Notes: a model not told the origin generated them from the sequence alone. A stretch of DNA of 64,000 nt from Thermasporomyces sp040195635 (GCF_040195635.1 NZ_JBEFTX010000019.1:94211-158210), one strand, 5' to 3'; shown: positions 11,761 to 20,678, counted from the stretch's first letter. Made by a program: numbers and translations.

Positions 11761-12357
11761 TCAGCCGGCCAGGGCGGACAGCACCGTCGCTGTCACCGTG
11801 TCGCCGGCCTTGCGTGCGGACAGGCGGCCGGCGTTGACCTCCTCGGCGGCCTGGTGCATCAGGCCGTAGACGCTGGCGACGAGCCAGCTTCGCGGCAGGT
11901 CGGTACGGAACTCGCCGTCGGCCTGCCCTCGGGAGATGAGCTTCGCGACCCGGCCGAACAACGGTGCGTGGAGTGCGCGTAGCCGGGGTGGGGGTAGATC
12001 GGTGGCGGCGAGGGCGTAGAGGGTGCGGTACCGGTCGAGTGTTCGCCACTGGGACCGCAGCAGTCGGGACAGAGCCTCTTGCGGCGGGCCATCGTCGAGC
12101 CTCAGCTCACTCACCAGTTCCTTCGCGTCCGCGATGGCACGGTCCACGACGGCTTCGAGCAGTGCCTCCCGAGTAGGGAAATGGGTGTAGAGAGTGACCC
12201 TGCTGACACCGGCCGCACGGGCGAGGGCCGCCATGTTGACCTCGCCGCCGGCGAGGATCCCGTCCAACGCGGCGTCGATGATCGTGGCGACGTTGCGTTC
12301 CGCGTCGGCGCGTCGGCGCCGGGGCGTGGCGCGGTTCGCGGCCGTCTCGCCGGTCAT
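11761..12357 (-). CDS. TetR-family transcriptional regulator
   Basis: Cytoplasmic dimeric repressor, 198 aa from the ATG at 12357. The N-terminal helix-turn-helix occupies about residues 20-66 (ATIIDAALDGILAGGEVNMAAL and ARAAGVSRVTLYTHFPTREAL). The remaining helices form a ligand-binding domain of normal length. It lies upstream of, and in the same direction as, the symporter-epimerase-hydrolase unit, separated by 132 bp that hold the 13-bp repeats, so it probably controls that unit. The ligand is unknown. Confidence 0.88.
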   Translation of the reverse strand: MTGETAANRATPRRRRADAERNVATIIDAALDGILAGGEVNMAALARAAGVSRVTLYTHFPTREALLEAVVDRAIADAKELVSELRLDDGPPQEALSRLLRSQWRTLDRYRTLYALAATDLPPPRLRALHAPLFGRVAKLISRGQADGEFRTDLPRSWLVASVYGLMHQAAEEVNAGRLSARKAGDTVTATVLSALAG

Positions 12358-12466
12358 GGTGTGAGGATACGGCGACGCACGGGGTGCGCCTGGACATGAC
12401 CCGCGCGGACGAAGACCCATGCCGATGGGCGAACGCCTCGCTCCGATCTCCGCGCACGCCGGCGGA

Positions 12467-12958
12467 TCAGCCGGCCGCCGGGAGCGGCTCCGGGGCGTGG
12501 CGGACTTTTGCCCGCGCCATGGCGTGAAGCCGACCAAGCGACAGGACGTGCAGCCCGATGATCAGGGGGACGGCCACCGTCGGGACGAGCACCAGCGGCA
12601 GCATCCCGAGCGCCTCCGTAGAGGGGGCGACGTGGATGAGCTGGACCGGTCCTAGGCCGGCGAGGTAGCCGACGGCCAGGGCGACAGCGAGGTCGAGGAT
12701 GCCGAACAGGTGGAAGCTCACCCCACCGCGCCGGTCGCCGCGTGCCAGCCGCCAGACGAGGAACGGCGCGGCCACCCCGGCGGCGATGTCTCCCAGACCG
12801 GCGGGCAGCGCGAAGGCCGCGGGCAGGTGCCCGAGCGCCATCACGGTCAGGAACGTTGCGCCGACGATCCGGAATACGTTCGGGAGGACGAGAAGGGACA
12901 GAGCCCCAGGGTGGGCCAGGATGCGGGACACGAGGGGAATCCGGCCGGCGAGGAGCAC
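12467..12958 (-). CDS. Small multi-pass membrane protein
   Basis: Unrecognised integral membrane protein with about four hydrophobic helices over 163 aa from GTG 12958, including LVLPNVFRIVGATFLTVMAL, ALPAGLGDIAAGVAAPFLVW and GILDLAVALAVGYLAGL. The frame stays open upstream through another hydrophobic stretch (PWLGLAAVSVLAEVLLAG) to the stop of the methyltransferase gene but lacks a standard start codon there, so the true start may be non-canonical and the protein about 28 residues longer. It follows the methyltransferase gene on the same strand and is probably co-transcribed. No catalytic motif is visible. Confidence 0.65.
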   Translation of the reverse strand: MLLAGRIPLVSRILAHPGALSLLVLPNVFRIVGATFLTVMALGHLPAAFALPAGLGDIAAGVAAPFLVWRLARGDRRGGVSFHLFGILDLAVALAVGYLAGLGPVQLIHVAPSTEALGMLPLVLVPTVAVPLIIGLHVLSLGRLHAMARAKVRHAPEPLPAAG

Positions 12959-13044
12959 TTCGGCGAGGACCGAGACGGCGGCGAGTCCGAGCCATGGCCT
13001 GACGTCTCCGGAGCCCTGGACGTAGGCGCCGGAGAATGTCTCGA

Positions 13045-13881
13045 TCAGGGCCGGGTCGCGCTGACCAGCCAGAAGCGACCCGGCAGGTGAACCCCGTCGA
13101 CCTGTTCGTACGGACGCAGCGCCGCGCTGACCGCGGGACGGACGTCGGTGTGCGCCCGGCCGGTCTGGCTGAGCAGGAAACGAGCCGGGCCCATGCCGAG
13201 GAAGAACTCGGCGGCATCGTCGGCGTCGCGGCCGTACGTCATCCGTACGCCGATCTCCGTGGCGGTCACCGTCTCGAACCCGGCGGCGCGCAGCACCTTG
13301 TCGAGGTGGTCCCGGTCTGCCAGGGAGAACATCCCGGGGTCACCTGGTGCCGCAGGTCCAGGCGGACGACCGAGTAGTGCCGTCATCGGGGCGACGAACC
13401 AGTTCTGCCGGTGGACCTCCTGCGGACACACGAACAACAAGCGCCCAGCGGTCCGGAGCGCGCGTCCGATGTTGGCGAAGGCGGCGACCGGATCGGCGAA
13501 GAACATGACTCCGCCGCGGCTGATCGCCACGTCGAAACCGCCGGACTCGAACGCGTGCACCTGCGCATCGCCCTGTTCGAAGCGCACGTTGTCGATGCCT
13601 TCGTCCGCCGCGGTGGCCCGGGCTCGTTCGAGCATCGGCCCTGACAGGTCGACTCCGAGGGCGTACCCCCGAGCCGCTCGGACGGCCGCCGACCTCGTGG
13701 ACTGTCCGTTTCCGCAGCCGACGTCCAGCACGCGGTCCTGCACGCCGATCGCGGCTCCGGCGAGCAGATGGTCGTTCAACTCGCGGCTGACCGCGTCCCA
13801 TCGGTCCTGATGGGCAGCCCAGTGCTCGCCCTCATATCCGTTCCACGCCTCGGCCTGGTGTGTGTTGACGATCGATTGCAC
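13045..13881 (-). CDS. SAM-dependent methyltransferase (class I)
   Basis: Predicted soluble class I methyltransferase, 278 aa, starting at GTG 13881 behind a GGAAGGGA ribosome site. The SAM-binding glycine motif VLDVGCGNGQSTR is near residue 52, the acidic ribose contact in ALGVDLSGPML, and motif II-like RFEQGDAQVHAF follows. The region resembles UbiE/Methyltransf_25 enzymes, and the substrate is not evident. Its upstream region holds two CCTGAACA elements, one an 8-bp perfect inverted repeat, suggesting dedicated repression. The small membrane protein follows on the same strand. Confidence 0.87.
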   Translation of the reverse strand: MQSIVNTHQAEAWNGYEGEHWAAHQDRWDAVSRELNDHLLAGAAIGVQDRVLDVGCGNGQSTRSAAVRAARGYALGVDLSGPMLERARATAADEGIDNVRFEQGDAQVHAFESGGFDVAISRGGVMFFADPVAAFANIGRALRTAGRLLFVCPQEVHRQNWFVAPMTALLGRPPGPAAPGDPGMFSLADRDHLDKVLRAAGFETVTATEIGVRMTYGRDADDAAEFFLGMGPARFLLSQTGRAHTDVRPAVSAALRPYEQVDGVHLPGRFWLVSATRP

Positions 13882-14295
13882 GAGGGGTCCCTTCCTGTCG
13901 ATCTTCCGCGTTCCACCGGGCGGGTGACCCCCCCGACTGGAACCTGAACACTGTTGTAAAGGATAGTACCTGGCTAACGATAACCTGAACAGGTGTGTTC
14001 AGGTAGCTGCGGGGTCCTCCGCGTTGCCGAGATCGCCTGCCCTCGGCTGGCGTCGCCGAGAAACGAGACCTCGATTCCTCCCGATTGTCCGTACGACAAC
14101 GCCTGTGCCGAGACGCGCAGCACCTGTCCGGACTGGCCCGATCGCCGCGTCACCGACCGTGCCGATGCCCGCCTGTCTGTCGCGGACGCGCGGAGCTGAC
14201 GAATGGAATCAAGGCCCAGGCGGGTAGGTGACCAGGCGATGAGGCCGCGCCAGTCCTACGACGTGGCATGTGGCGCCTGGAGGGAGATCCTCGGC
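13882..14295. other. 414-bp intergenic region with operator-like palindromes
   Basis: No supported gene. The left part holds the methyltransferase leader and two CCTGAACA motifs (see 13943-14003). A short plus-strand frame (13993-14199) has cysteine- and arginine-rich content without family resemblance and no good ribosome site. The remainder precedes the CsbD gene, where GGAGGGAGAT serves as its ribosome site. Confidence 0.6.
13943..14003. promoter_or_regulatory. Paired CCTGAACA operator elements
   Basis: CCTGAACA (13984-13991), spacer GGTG, then TGTTCAGG (13996-14003) form a perfect 8-bp inverted repeat. A second imperfect copy, CCTGAACACTGTTG, starts at 13943. On the minus strand TTCAGG and TATCCT with an 18-bp spacer could be the methyltransferase promoter lying between the two sites. 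The geometry is typical of TetR/MarR operators, but no such regulator is encoded immediately here. Confidence 0.55.
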
Positions 14296-14508
14296 ATGAG
14301 TAAGGCCGACAAGGCAAAGAGCAAGGTCAAGAAGATGAAGGGGATGGCCAAGGAGAAGGTTGGCCAGGCCACCCACAACGAACAAGCCCAAAAGGAAGGA
14401 CGTTCGGAGCAGGCGGAAGCGCAGGCACGACAGGCCGGCGACAAGATGGGCGATGCCGCTCGCGACGTCAAGGAATCGGCGGAGCGGAAGTTCACCGACA
14501 GCGAGTGA
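14296..14508 (+). CDS. CsbD-like stress-response protein
   Basis: Small, highly charged cytoplasmic protein of 70 aa from ATG 14296, which follows GGAGGGAGAT at good spacing. The CsbD signature KMKGMAKEKVGQATHNEQAQ is followed by an Ala/Glu/Lys-rich amphipathic helix. CsbD proteins belong to general stress regulons, but their biochemical role is unknown. The gene stands alone and ends in a strong hairpin. Confidence 0.88.
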   Translation: MSKADKAKSKVKKMKGMAKEKVGQATHNEQAQKEGRSEQAEAQARQAGDKMGDAARDVKESAERKFTDSE

Positions 14509-14525
14509 GCCGACTTCTCCGAAAC

Positions 14526-14568
14526 CGCGATCCCGTTGGGCCGGATGCGTCGGCCTGACGGGATCGCG
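14526..14568. terminator. Strong hairpin terminator after csbD-like gene
   Basis: CGCGATCCCGTTGGGCCG pairs with CGGCCTGACGGGATCGCG around a short loop, giving a nearly continuous stem of about 18 pairs starting 18 bp after the stop codon. Confidence 0.75.
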
Positions 14569-14731
14569 CGGGTCGGGTCGCACGTCGGTGTCCGATCTGG
14601 CTGTCCCCACGAACGTGAATCTGTCCGTTACAGGTCCCTCCTCGAGCATGGCCTTGTGTCTTGGTCAACTCCACTGGTACGACGCATGCACCGTGCGGAG
14701 AATCCAGCCGCCACCAGCTCGTGGAGGACCA

Positions 14732-16564
14732 ATGAGTCCGTCATCGAATGCCCACCACCCGGACCTCTCCCGGCGCCGGCTGCTCGAGATCATCGGCCTG
14801 AGCGCGGCGGGCGCCAGCATCGTGGGCGCCTGCGGCGGCGACGGTGAGGGAGGGCGCGGGGCGGGCGGTGGCGGGACGGCGGAGTTCGTGGGCGCCTGGC
14901 CGTACCAGGTCCCGCCGAAGGGCCACTTCAACATCATGGCCGGCGTCACCGACGGCATTCTCGCCGGCAGCATCTACCAGGACCTCATCTTCCTGCCCGG
15001 CGGCATGTACTACTGGCAGGACAAGAAGTGGGAACGGCTGCTCGCCGACTCGTGGGCGTTCGACGCGGCGGCGAAGACGTTCACGCTCACCATCAAGCCC
15101 GACCTCACCTGGAACGACGGCTCGCCACTCACCAGCAAGGACGTCATGACGACCTTCTGGTGCCGGCGGATCATGCGGCAGACCGAGTGGGGTTTCGTGA
15201 CGTCGATGGAGGCGACCGACGAGCGCACGGTCGTGTTCACGATGAACAATCCGTCCAGCGTCGTCGAGCGGTACGTGCTGCGGGCGCCCATCATGGCCGA
15301 CGCGACCTACGGCCAGTTCGCGCAACGGGCCGAGGACCTCTTCGCGTCCGGCAAGGATCTCGACACCGACGAGGGCGGCACCCTGAACGAGGATCTCCAG
15401 GCCTACCGCCCGCAGGATCCCGAACGGGACGTGTTGACCAGCGGGCCGTTCAGATACGACTTCGCCAGCATCACCAACGCGCAGCTCACGCTCGTCAAGA
15501 ACGACAAGGGTTTCGCCGCGGACAGGATCAAGTTCGACACGATCACGTTGTACGCCGGTGAGTCGGCGAGCCAGATCACCCCGCTGGTGTTGTCGAAGGA
15601 GGTCGACTACGCCACCCACGGGTTCGCGGTCGCGGAGGAGCAGCAGTTCGTCAAAAAGGGTGTCCGGGTCATCCGGCCGCCCGTCTATTCAGGTCCGGCC
15701 CTGCTGTTCAACCTCGACAAGCTGCCGGAGTTCAAGGACGTGCGGGTGCGGCGCGCCCTGGCACACGCGATCGACCGCAAGGCCAACGGGACGTTCGCCC
15801 TCGGCAGGTCGGGTGTGGGCGTCGAGTCGATGACGGGCTTCTCCGACATCCTGGTTCCCGGCTGGCTGTCCGAGGAGGAGCAGGCCAAGCTCGACACCTA
15901 TGCGTACGACCAGGCCAAGGCGGCGGCAATGCTCACCGACGCCGGTTGGAAGAAGGTCGGTGGGGCGTGGCAGAAACCGGACGGGACGAAGGCGAGCTAC
16001 ACGCTCGTGTTCCCGGCGGAGTGGGCCGACTGGTCGACCTCGGGCACCAACCTCGCGCGGCAACTGACGAAGTTCGGCATCGCCGTTCGTCCACGCGGCG
16101 TGACCGCCAACCAGCAACCGATCGACGTCGACAAGGGCGCGTTCGAGCTGGCGATCCAGGCGTGGGGATCGAGCCACCCGCACCCACACTTCTCGTTCGT
16201 CACCGATCTGTTCACGCACAACATCCCTATCGCGGCCAACCAGGGTGGCAAGGGAATCGCCTTCGAACTCACCCAGGACACCGACGCGTTCGGGCCGGTC
16301 GACCTCGAGAAGATCGTCAACGCCGCAGGGGAAGGGCTCGACGAGGCCGCGCAGAAGCAGAACGTGGCGACGGCCGCACTCGCGTTCAACGAACTGCTCC
16401 CGATCATTCCGCTGTTCGAGAGGTACGGAAACAACCCGGCATTGGAGGGCACCCGGGTGAAGGGTTGGCCGGCCGACGACGATCCGATCCTGCAGAACTC
16501 GCCGTACGCCGACAACTTCGCCATCCTGGCGATGTTCACCGGGAAGCTGGCGCCTGCCAGCTGA
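14732..16564 (+). CDS. Solute-binding lipoprotein, SBP_bac_5 family (1)
   Basis: Extracytoplasmic ligand-binding protein of an oligopeptide/nickel-type ABC importer, 610 aa from ATG 14732, which follows GGAGG. The N terminus has a twin-arginine motif (SRRRLLEIIG, R14-R16) and lipobox cysteine C34 (SIVGAC), so it is probably Tat-exported and lipid-anchored. Family features include LTIKPDLTWNDGSPLTSKD and VRRALAHAIDRKA. No permease or ATPase gene is adjacent or elsewhere in the window. It converges on a PhyH gene across an inverted repeat. It is the most divergent of the four such proteins here and lacks the LPPLKERLP segment of the other three. Confidence 0.9.
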   Translation: MSPSSNAHHPDLSRRRLLEIIGLSAAGASIVGACGGDGEGGRGAGGGGTAEFVGAWPYQVPPKGHFNIMAGVTDGILAGSIYQDLIFLPGGMYYWQDKKWERLLADSWAFDAAAKTFTLTIKPDLTWNDGSPLTSKDVMTTFWCRRIMRQTEWGFVTSMEATDERTVVFTMNNPSSVVERYVLRAPIMADATYGQFAQRAEDLFASGKDLDTDEGGTLNEDLQAYRPQDPERDVLTSGPFRYDFASITNAQLTLVKNDKGFAADRIKFDTITLYAGESASQITPLVLSKEVDYATHGFAVAEEQQFVKKGVRVIRPPVYSGPALLFNLDKLPEFKDVRVRRALAHAIDRKANGTFALGRSGVGVESMTGFSDILVPGWLSEEEQAKLDTYAYDQAKAAAMLTDAGWKKVGGAWQKPDGTKASYTLVFPAEWADWSTSGTNLARQLTKFGIAVRPRGVTANQQPIDVDKGAFELAIQAWGSSHPHPHFSFVTDLFTHNIPIAANQGGKGIAFELTQDTDAFGPVDLEKIVNAAGEGLDEAAQKQNVATAALAFNELLPIIPLFERYGNNPALEGTRVKGWPADDDPILQNSPYADNFAILAMFTGKLAPAS

Positions 16565-16599
16565 GACACCAGCGCCCGGCACACGGTGCGAGTCTCAGC
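16560..16599. terminator. Convergent-gene inverted repeat
   Basis: GCTGAGAC (16560-16567) and GTCTCAGC (16592-16599) are perfect inverted arms spanning the stop codons of the convergent SBP and PhyH genes, positioned as a bidirectional terminator. Confidence 0.5.
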
Positions 16600-17410
16600 C
16601 GAGCGCGTCGTAGGTCATGCGGAGCTGACGTTGCCGCGCCGGATCTTCGCTGCGGGGGTAGAGATCCTGGTAGGCGTACCGACTCGAGCCGATGGGATAG
16701 GTGTCCGGTCCGGCCCAGATGCCGATGACGTTGCGTCGCGGTGTGGTGGATCGGTTCGCGCCGCCGCCGTGGAGGATGTTGACGTGGAACAACACGGCCG
16801 ACCCGGCCGGACAGGTGACCGTCCTGCGTTCCATGCCGGCGGGTAGGTCGGCCTCGTCGATGTCCTGGTCACCCACCGAGACGTTCTCGTCGACGAGCAG
16901 GTGACTGCCGGGGAGGACGACCGTCGCGCCGTTCTCCTCGGTCATGTCGTCGAGACACAGCATCGCCGTCAGCAGGTTGGCCGTGGAGTGGTAGAGGTAC
17001 GGAAGGTCGCGGTGCCAGACGAACGCACTGCTCGCCTGGGGTTCCTTGTTGATGCACTTGTAGTTGTGGAAGTGGAACTCCCTGCTCTCGAACAGCGTCT
17101 CGAGCACGTCCAGCAGAGGTTCGTAGCGGATCAACCGCGCGAACACCGGATCGAAGAGCGGGAGTTCCATGATCAGCCGGACCGCCTTGCCCACCCGCTC
17201 GGCGTCCGGGCGGTCACCGCCGTCGCGGGCGTAGTCCCGTTCCAACTGCACATGCGAACGCAGGTGCGGCGGAACTCCGTCTGGGTCGTCGGTGATGCGA
17301 TCGATCGCTTCGCGAAGTGTCGCGAGCGTCTTGTCATCGAGGCAGTCCTCGACCACCAGATAACCATCGCGTTCGTACGCGGCCTTCCACACGTCCGGCT
17401 GGTGTCTCAC
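16595..17410 (-). CDS. Phytanoyl-CoA dioxygenase family protein (1)
   Basis: Predicted Fe(II)/2-oxoglutarate-dependent oxygenase of the PhyH family, 271 aa. The double-stranded beta-helix shows the metal triad H133-x-D135 (WHRD) and H214 (NILHGGGANR), with an arginine just beyond it placed to bind 2-oxoglutarate. The protein is intact and of family length. It is the last gene of a five-gene minus-strand unit (oxidoreductase, cupin, SBP, epimerase, PhyH), 54 bp after the epimerase gene. Family members hydroxylate fatty acyl, alkyl-phosphonate, amino-acid and natural-product substrates, so the substrate here is open. Confidence 0.9.
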   Translation of the reverse strand: MRHQPDVWKAAYERDGYLVVEDCLDDKTLATLREAIDRITDDPDGVPPHLRSHVQLERDYARDGGDRPDAERVGKAVRLIMELPLFDPVFARLIRYEPLLDVLETLFESREFHFHNYKCINKEPQASSAFVWHRDLPYLYHSTANLLTAMLCLDDMTEENGATVVLPGSHLLVDENVSVGDQDIDEADLPAGMERRTVTCPAGSAVLFHVNILHGGGANRSTTPRRNVIGIWAGPDTYPIGSSRYAYQDLYPRSEDPARQRQLRMTYDALG

Positions 17411-17464
17411 GGCCTTCGTCCCTCCTGTGTACGCAGGACCTCGAGCGTATAGAGCTTGACCTGT

Positions 17465-18322
17465 TCATTCGTAGTCCTGGGACCAGGATTCTCGCCACGA
17501 CGGATGGCGAGGTTTCCAACCCAGCGACCTCGCGCGGGCATTGCTCGCCGCCCGTCCCTCTGCCCGCGCGGAGATGGAGGAGACGACACCCCCGGCGACA
17601 GCGACGAGGGCGGGTCCCCATTCGTCGACATGGGTCGCCGCGTCATCCACGACATTGACGACGCCACGAGGCCAGGTGAGCGCCGCAACCGTCGCATCGG
17701 TTGCATCCTCGACGTGGACGAAGCTCGTCCACGCCGTTGTCGCCACGACCTCACCCTCGCGGGCACGGCGGTGGAAGGCACCGCCCTCCGGGCTGTACCA
17801 GGTGCCGGGGCCGTAGAGCATGCCGTACCGCAGGACGACTCCGCGCCCGAGGCTGAGCACCGCCTCCTCCAGGGACTCGACTGACCCGAAGGCGGGCGAC
17901 CCGTCCTCGGCGCGCGCCAGGGGCACAGTCTCGTCGGCGAGACCCTCGCCGGGCTCGTACGCCCAGGCGATGCTCTGCGCGATCATGTGGTCCACTCCGC
18001 AGGCGTGGGCGGCGGCGACGAGGTTGGCCGTCCCCTCGACCCGCAACCGGGCGTTGCCGCCGAAGTCGAACTCCGCGAGGTCGGTGAGTTCGTGGATGAT
18101 CAGGTCTGGTCGCGACGTCTCCACCGCACGCGTCACGTCGGCAGGAACCAACGCGTCCATGAGGAGTGCGGTGGCACCACACGCCTCGATCGAGGCTGTC
18201 CGTTCGGGCCGCCTGGTCGTCGCGAAGACGTCGTGACCGGCCCGGACGAGCCTGTCGACAATCCGTGCTCCCAGGACGCCGGTCCCGCCGGCGACAAGAA
18301 CGCTCGATGCGCGACTGCTCAC
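17465..18322 (-). CDS. NAD-dependent epimerase/dehydratase (extended SDR)
   Basis: Rossmann-fold protein, 285 aa, starting at GTG 18322. The N-terminal nucleotide motif GGTGVLG lies at about residues 12-18, followed by a TTRR stretch typical of dinucleotide-specificity loops. The catalytic Tyr-x-x-x-Lys is not obvious at the usual place (AQSIAWAYEPGE), so this may be an atypical SDR or an NmrA-like redox sensor rather than an active epimerase. The start overlaps the stop of the SBP gene by 4 bp (GTGA), which points to translational coupling within the MocR-adjacent unit. Confidence 0.82.
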   Translation of the reverse strand: MSSRASSVLVAGGTGVLGARIVDRLVRAGHDVFATTRRPERTASIEACGATALLMDALVPADVTRAVETSRPDLIIHELTDLAEFDFGGNARLRVEGTANLVAAAHACGVDHMIAQSIAWAYEPGEGLADETVPLARAEDGSPAFGSVESLEEAVLSLGRGVVLRYGMLYGPGTWYSPEGGAFHRRAREGEVVATTAWTSFVHVEDATDATVAALTWPRGVVNVVDDAATHVDEWGPALVAVAGGVVSSISARAEGRAASNARARSLGWKPRHPSWRESWSQDYE

Positions 18323-20283
18323 TCGATGAAGTATTGCTCAGGTCTCGTCAGGCCCGGCGTCAGGCATGTCACCGAGTCGCGCATCGACGCTGGTACGTTG
18401 CGGAAGTTGTTCTTGACCACGCCGTAGTTGTTGGCCGGAAGACTGATGCCGATCACGTTGAACATCTCGGCGTTGATCTCGAGGATCTTCTTCATCAGCG
18501 CGTGCTGGTCGGCCTCGTCCGGCGTCACCTGGATCTCGTCATAGAGCGACAGCGTCCGGGCGACGAGTTCGGGCGGTTTCTCGCCGGAGGCGCCACGGGT
18601 GTGGTACCACTCCCGCCACAGCGGCCCGGGGGTGATGGTTCCGTCGAGCGGGAGATACCACATGGGACGCAGAAGAACGTCGGCGTCATAGCCGAGCTCT
18701 CCCTCCCACATCGAGATGTCGAAGTCGTTGGCCTCGGAGCGTTCGAGCCACAGTGACCTGTCCTGGGCCTGCGGGCTGATGTCGACACCGACCTTCTTCC
18801 AGTACGACTTCAACAGGTCGGCGACGTCCGCCCACTGCGGAGTCCACGAGGTGACGAACGTGATCTGTGCCGAGATCCGCCGGCCGTCGGGGCCGAGGCG
18901 GAAACCCGCCGAGTCCCGTTCGGTGTAGCCGGTCTTGTCAAGGATGCTGTCGGCGAGGGCCGGATCGTACTCCAGGTACTGCGTGGCAAGGCGCTCGTCG
19001 TAGAACACCGACTCCTTGCGGGGACTGGTCTGCCACGGTTCACCCTGCCGCTGGAAGACCACATCGATGATCTCCTGCCGGTTGATCGCGTGCGAAAGGC
19101 CGACGCGGAAGTCCCGCTGGTTGAAGATCTCGCGCTTGGCCGGGTCCTTGTGGGTGAGGTTGAACGCGATGACGGTCGTGTTCATCGACGTCGGAACGGT
19201 CTCGAAGAATCGGTAGTCGCCGTTCTGTCTGTTCTTGGCGAGAACGGGCTTGTTCCTCGGCTTGCCGATCGTGCGGTTCTGCATGTCGATCTCGCCGTTC
19301 ATCGCCTTCAACAGCATGACCTCGGCGTCGCCAAGGATCTCGTAGTTCACCCGGTCGATGTAGGGAAGCTGCCGGCCCTCGGTGTCGACCTTCCAGTAGT
19401 ACGGATTCCGTTCGACGATGGCCCGTTGGCCGTCGCCGAGTGCGGTGATCGTGCGCCAGGCATAGACGGTGGGGCACTCGGGATTCATGTAGGTCTCGCC
19501 CGCACCGAGTCCGATGCAGGCCTTCGTTCCGAAGAGTTCCACCCAGTCGTCGGCGCCGGCCTCCTCGACGAGCGCGTCGACGTCGGGGTTGTAGGACTTG
19601 TGGAACTGTTGGAGATAGTGCTTCGGGAAGCGTACGAACGTACCGCTGCTGGACGCGTGCTTCTTGATGCACAGACCCTCCGGCCGCTCGAAGACGAACC
19701 TGACGGTGTGGTCGTCGACCTTCTCCGCCACCGACGGGTTCTTTGCCTCGATCGGTGTGATCTCCCGATTGTTCACCACGTCGTTCTGGTAGAAGACGAT
19801 GTCGTCGGCGGTGAACGGCTCGCCGTCGGACCACTTCATTCCGGGCCGCAGGTGGAAGGTGTGCGTGGTGCCGTCAGCACTGCTCTCGTAGGACTCGGCG
19901 ACGTTCGGGATGATCTTGGTGAAGTCAGGACTCCACCGCAGCAGGCCTTCGTAGCCGATCGTGCGGTCCATCCAGACCGCGTCGGCGACGCCGAGCAGGG
20001 CGGTGTGCCAGGTGCCGCCGTAGAAGCCGGGCCGCTCGACCGGTTCGATCACGAGTGGCTTGTCGGGGAGGCGTTCCTTCAGCGGGGGAAGATCGCCGTC
20101 CTTCACGAGCTTCGCCCACATGGGTGCCTCCTTCGCCCCCAGCTGGCCGTCACTTCCGGACGCTCGCCCATCCCCTTTCGGTGTGGTGGAGAGATCGCAG
20201 CCGGTCAAGGACAGAGTGAGAAGGGCGGCACCACCCAGACCAAGAAGTTCTCGTCTGGGCAGGCTTCCACGGTTCGTTGTCAT
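18319..20283 (-). CDS. Solute-binding lipoprotein, SBP_bac_5 family (2)
   Basis: Predicted Tat-exported lipoprotein of 654 aa. ATG 20283 begins a twin-arginine signal (SLPRRELLG, R10-R11) with lipobox C29 (SLTGC). The mature N terminus carries the segment LPPLKERLPDKPLVI and GFYGG, shared with the SBPs at 24661 and 30357. The fold is shown by FHLRPGMKWSDGEPFTADD and FRVGLSHAINRQEI. It sits between a cupin gene (26 bp upstream) and an epimerase gene (4-bp overlap). No transporter membrane subunit is nearby, so it must use a permease encoded elsewhere or act as a ligand-binding sensor. Confidence 0.9.
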   Translation of the reverse strand: MTTNRGSLPRRELLGLGGAALLTLSLTGCDLSTTPKGDGRASGSDGQLGAKEAPMWAKLVKDGDLPPLKERLPDKPLVIEPVERPGFYGGTWHTALLGVADAVWMDRTIGYEGLLRWSPDFTKIIPNVAESYESSADGTTHTFHLRPGMKWSDGEPFTADDIVFYQNDVVNNREITPIEAKNPSVAEKVDDHTVRFVFERPEGLCIKKHASSSGTFVRFPKHYLQQFHKSYNPDVDALVEEAGADDWVELFGTKACIGLGAGETYMNPECPTVYAWRTITALGDGQRAIVERNPYYWKVDTEGRQLPYIDRVNYEILGDAEVMLLKAMNGEIDMQNRTIGKPRNKPVLAKNRQNGDYRFFETVPTSMNTTVIAFNLTHKDPAKREIFNQRDFRVGLSHAINRQEIIDVVFQRQGEPWQTSPRKESVFYDERLATQYLEYDPALADSILDKTGYTERDSAGFRLGPDGRRISAQITFVTSWTPQWADVADLLKSYWKKVGVDISPQAQDRSLWLERSEANDFDISMWEGELGYDADVLLRPMWYLPLDGTITPGPLWREWYHTRGASGEKPPELVARTLSLYDEIQVTPDEADQHALMKKILEINAEMFNVIGISLPANNYGVVKNNFRNVPASMRDSVTCLTPGLTRPEQYFIE

Positions 20284-20309
20284 GGACTTCCCCCTATCGT
20301 GCTGGTGGG

Positions 20310-20678
20310 TCACTCCTCGCCGATGGTCTGCCTGTCGGCGGAGGAGAAGGAGATCACGAAGACGGCCTGCTGCTCGCCGACGTTGCGCGCGTTGTGGAAG
20401 GTGCCCTGCGGGATGCTGATCGTGTCGCCGGCCGACATCATGATCTTCTGGTCGTCCAGGCTGTGCTCGATCGTCCCCTGCAGGACGTGGAGGACCTCGT
20501 CGCAGTTGGGGTGGAAGTGCCGGGGATTCTCCATGCCTGGGTCGATGTAGCACCGACCCACCGTCATGGTGGTGGAGTTGCCGAGCTTCTCCGACACCAT
20601 CCACACCAGCCGTCCCCAGCTGGTCTCCTCGATCGTGTGGTCGTCGGCGCGGCTGACCGCGGAGGTGGGATGCACCAT
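20310..20678 (-). CDS. Single-domain cupin
   Basis: Small cupin of 122 aa. ATG 20678 shares a base with the stop of the upstream oxidoreductase gene (TGATG). Cupin motif 1 is RHFHPNCDEVLHVLQG, with metal-ligand histidines and a glutamate. Motif 2 is GDTISIPQGTFHNARN. Single cupins in carbohydrate operons are often mutarotases, isomerases or ligand sensors; the reaction cannot be assigned. It belongs to the five-gene unit facing the MocR regulator. Confidence 0.88.
   Translation of the reverse strand: MVHPTSAVSRADDHTIEETSWGRLVWMVSEKLGNSTTMTVGRCYIDPGMENPRHFHPNCDEVLHVLQGTIEHSLDDQKIMMSAGDTISIPQGTFHNARNVGEQQAVFVISFSSADRQTIGEE

Noticed and set aside
9893..12049. A 718-codon minus-strand frame across the epimerase, symporter and TetR genes.
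   Set aside because: It is Arg/Gly/Pro-rich without family resemblance and overlaps three well-supported genes in another frame.
13993..14199. A small plus-strand open frame of 68 codons.
   Set aside because: It starts inside the CCTGAACA palindrome, has no convincing ribosome site, and its composition fits no family.
18319..20604. An upstream extension of the SBP gene through the cupin gene.
   Set aside because: The extension lacks domain content and overlaps the cupin in another frame; the Tat signal starts cleanly at 20283.
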